The position numbers were made by a program, and so were the translations under genes. From CAZADS01 sp964483985 (lineage in GTDB: Bacteria > Pseudomonadota > Alphaproteobacteria > Thalassobaculales > Thalassobaculaceae), in the NCBI GenBank assembly GCA_964483985.1, contig CAZADS010000043.1, positions 1 through 42,362 on the forward strand: 42,362 bases of DNA, read 5' to 3'. Below the pieces are notes generated by a model. It made no database searches, had not been told where the DNA came from, and was given only the letters and a program-made list of their open reading frames with translations. Every line of letters begins with the position of its first letter. The stretch's first letter is position 1. Below are positions 40,662 through 42,362 of the stretch, in pieces.

Positions 40662-41654
40662 ATGCTAGATCCTTTTGGCCGCCATGTTGATTATCTAAGA
40701 GTATCAGTAACAGATCGCTGTGATTTTCGTTGTGTATATTGTATGGCCGAAGACATGACCTTTTTACCAAAAAAAGATCTGCTAACTCTGGAAGAACTTG
40801 AACGCCTATGTGGTGTATTTATTAAACTTGGCGTTAAGAAACTTCGCTTAACAGGCGGTGAACCCCTCGTACGTAAAAATTTAATGACATTAATTGGTGG
40901 CCTCTCGACGCATCTAAAAACGGGGGCTTTGGAAGAATTAACTCTAACGACCAACGGTAGCCAGTTGGCGCGCTACGCGCATGAACTAGCGCGTTGCGGA
41001 GTGAAACGCGTCAACGTCTCGATAGACACCTTGGATCCAATAAAATTCTCGCAGATAACACGTTGGGGTAAATTGGATCAGGTCTTAGGAGGGTTAGATG
41101 CGGCCGACGATGCCGGATTGAAAGTGAAACTGAATACAGTAGCTTTAAAAGGTGTGAATGAGGGCGAACTTCCAGACATGCTGAAGTGGGCTGGTGATAA
41201 GAATTACGACATGACAATTATAGAAGTCATGCCTATGGGAGATATTGGTGGGGAATTACGACTCGATCAATATCTACCCCTCTCTATGGTAAGAGCTAAC
41301 CTATCTAAACACTTCACCCTTAAAGATATCGATTACAAAACTGGCGGGCCAGCGCGCTATGTAAGAGTCGAAGAAACAGGAAATAGGCTAGGCTTTATTA
41401 CTCCATTAACTCACAACTTTTGCGAAACCTGCAATCGTGTACGATTGACATGCACCGGTGTACTATACATGTGTCTTGGACAAGACGATGCGGCCGATTT
41501 GCGAGAACCTCTTCGAAGTTCCCGGGGAGATGATGCTGTCGCTGAAGCCATTCACGAGGCTATATTAAGGAAACCGAAAGGTCATGATTTTATAATCAAT
41601 CGCCAAAACAACTCACCTGCGGTAGAACGCCACATGAGTGTGACAGGCGGTTAA
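40662..41654 (+). CDS. moaA: GTP 3',8-cyclase MoaA
   Basis: Radical-SAM enzyme of 330 residues that rearranges GTP to the first intermediate of molybdenum cofactor synthesis. The N-terminal [4Fe-4S] site is CDFRCVYC (Cys20, Cys24, Cys27), followed by LRLTGGEPLVRKNL and NVSIDTLDP. The C-terminal second cluster is in NFCETCNRVRLTCTG, and the chain ends with the essential GG pair (SVTGG). All family markers are intact. No moaC or other moa gene is adjacent, so it stands apart from a mo-cofactor operon. It follows the broken oxidoreductase gene by 113 bases on the same strand. Confidence 0.95.
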   Translation: MLDPFGRHVDYLRVSVTDRCDFRCVYCMAEDMTFLPKKDLLTLEELERLCGVFIKLGVKKLRLTGGEPLVRKNLMTLIGGLSTHLKTGALEELTLTTNGSQLARYAHELARCGVKRVNVSIDTLDPIKFSQITRWGKLDQVLGGLDAADDAGLKVKLNTVALKGVNEGELPDMLKWAGDKNYDMTIIEVMPMGDIGGELRLDQYLPLSMVRANLSKHFTLKDIDYKTGGPARYVRVEETGNRLGFITPLTHNFCETCNRVRLTCTGVLYMCLGQDDAADLREPLRSSRGDDAVAEAIHEAILRKPKGHDFIINRQNNSPAVERHMSVTGG

Positions 41655-41687
41655 ATTGCGCATTGATATTCTTCAATACGCTGGGGC

Positions 41688-42362
41688 TTATGACATTAGG
41701 CAATCATGGCGAAGAGGAATCAAGGGCGAAAAATCTCGAGCGGCATAATATTCGGGACGCTCAAAACTTTCCCCGCGGTTATCGATAGCACTCACGTTGA
41801 TATACAATAACATACGCCTTAACGGTGAAATATTAACGCTTGAACCATGCACCACCGCCATATTCATAAAGAGGACAGATCCAGCTAGACCCTCGATGGC
41901 TTCTATACCTCGTTTCTCAACCAAACGCTTCATTGTTGGAAGTGTTATGTCATATCTAAACTTGGCTGCGCCCCCGTGGTCTGAAACGTCCTTATCTATC
42001 ACAGCCTCAGAAATAATACCTTCTTTATGCGATCCAGGAACTGCTAAAACCGGCGCATTACATGCGTCCACATTATCAAGAAATATTCCAATCATAATTC
42101 CTCGCGCGTCTGGAATTCCATCCACGCGATGATAAGTACCGAAATCTAGATGCCATTCAACAATTGACCCGTTTTGTTGTTTAATATTAATTCTGGATTG
42201 ATGGACATAGACTTGATTGCCCAAAAGTTGCTCGACGGGACGAAGAATATTGGGATGACGTGGAAGAATTGCCAAGCGATAATCAAACATGTGCATCCCC
42301 CAACAAACATGAGGTGAGCCATCGATCTCCCTAGCTACCTCCGGGCCCTCACGTTTAAGGAC
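41688..42362 (-). CDS. Phytanoyl-CoA dioxygenase (PhyH)-family protein, 5' end outside window
   Basis: Fe(II)/2-oxoglutarate-dependent hydroxylase, about 224 codons visible. The frame is open to the window edge (upstream EGPEVAREIDGSPHVCWGMH), so the Met at 42296 is internal. Metal ligands: HxD in VEWHLDFGTYHR and distal His in MAVVHGSSVN, with Arg in RRMLLYINVSA binding 2-oxoglutarate. QVYVHQSRINIK is a strongly EctD-like stretch, so ectoine hydroxylase or a related compatible-solute or metabolite hydroxylase is possible. No ect genes are seen. Convergent with moaA, 33 bases away. Confidence 0.85.
   Translation of the reverse strand, partial: VLKREGPEVAREIDGSPHVCWGMHMFDYRLAILPRHPNILRPVEQLLGNQVYVHQSRINIKQQNGSIVEWHLDFGTYHRVDGIPDARGIMIGIFLDNVDACNAPVLAVPGSHKEGIISEAVIDKDVSDHGGAAKFRYDITLPTMKRLVEKRGIEAIEGLAGSVLFMNMAVVHGSSVNISPLRRMLLYINVSAIDNRGESFERPEYYAARDFSPLIPLRHDCLMS

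Noticed and set aside
1..42362. CRISPR arrays, insertion sequences, transposase or phage genes
   Set aside because: No regularly spaced repeats, terminal inverted repeats, transposase or integrase motifs were found in the reading. An integration event at the tRNA is not supported because the inserted part is a group I intron.

Overview
The window reads as one stretch of a visibly AT-rich alphaproteobacterial chromosome, probably from an uncultured marine or similar free-living lineage. Three things point to this class. A tRNA-Arg(CCU) gene is interrupted in its anticodon loop by a small IC3-type group I intron, as known from Agrobacterium. A ligase-associated-type helicase is followed by a PdeM phosphoesterase. 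Many single-domain catabolic enzymes of types common in marine Alphaproteobacteria are present. The lineage is inferred from remembered family knowledge, not from a search.

Layout. 1-1.9 kb: end of a cupin protein, a terminator, msrA and an unrecognised ORF. 1.9-5.9 kb (+): operon of SDR, MFS transporter, ketopantoate-reductase-like enzyme and D-2-hydroxyacid dehydrogenase. 9.2-5.95 kb (-): DHA2-type transporter, acyl-CoA-dehydrogenase-fold flavoenzyme and VOC protein. 9.4-10.7 kb (+): three translationally coupled genes for a split-beta nitrile hydratase family enzyme, in the gene order of thiocyanate hydrolase. 10.7-17 kb: TauD-type dioxygenase, two Ldh2-type dehydrogenases, a second hydroxyacid dehydrogenase, an enolase-superfamily enzyme and an AhpD/CMD protein. 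17-22 kb (-): DksA/TraR zinc-finger protein, a second TauD enzyme, SDR, universal stress protein, DUF547 lipoprotein and a hydratase of the 2-keto-4-pentenoate hydratase family. 22-25 kb: VOC protein, a small membrane protein overlapping an Asp-box propeller gene, and a second enolase-superfamily enzyme. 25.0-25.3 kb (-): intron-containing tRNA-Arg. 25.5-31 kb: small hypothetical protein, GST, alpha/beta hydrolase, class III aminotransferase, SIS isomerase and enoyl-CoA hydratase. 31-36 kb: Lhr-like helicase, PdeM phosphoesterase, a badly deleted photolyase remnant and a COG0523 metal GTPase. 36.6-39.1 kb (-): D-carbamoylase and D-hydantoinase, a two-step route from hydantoins to D-amino acids. 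39.3-42.4 kb: an FAD oxidoreductase gene broken by a single in-frame stop, moaA, and a phytanoyl-CoA-dioxygenase-like gene cut by the window end.

The genes form many short operons in alternating directions, several nearly touching tail to tail. Most encode oxidation, reduction or hydrolysis of small organic acids, amides and nitriles, and many families occur twice. The strongest points for a second look are the group I intron, the three-subunit nitrile hydratase/thiocyanate hydrolase-like operon, an SDR that has lost its YxxxK catalytic pair, and two decaying genes (photolyase and FAD oxidoreductase).
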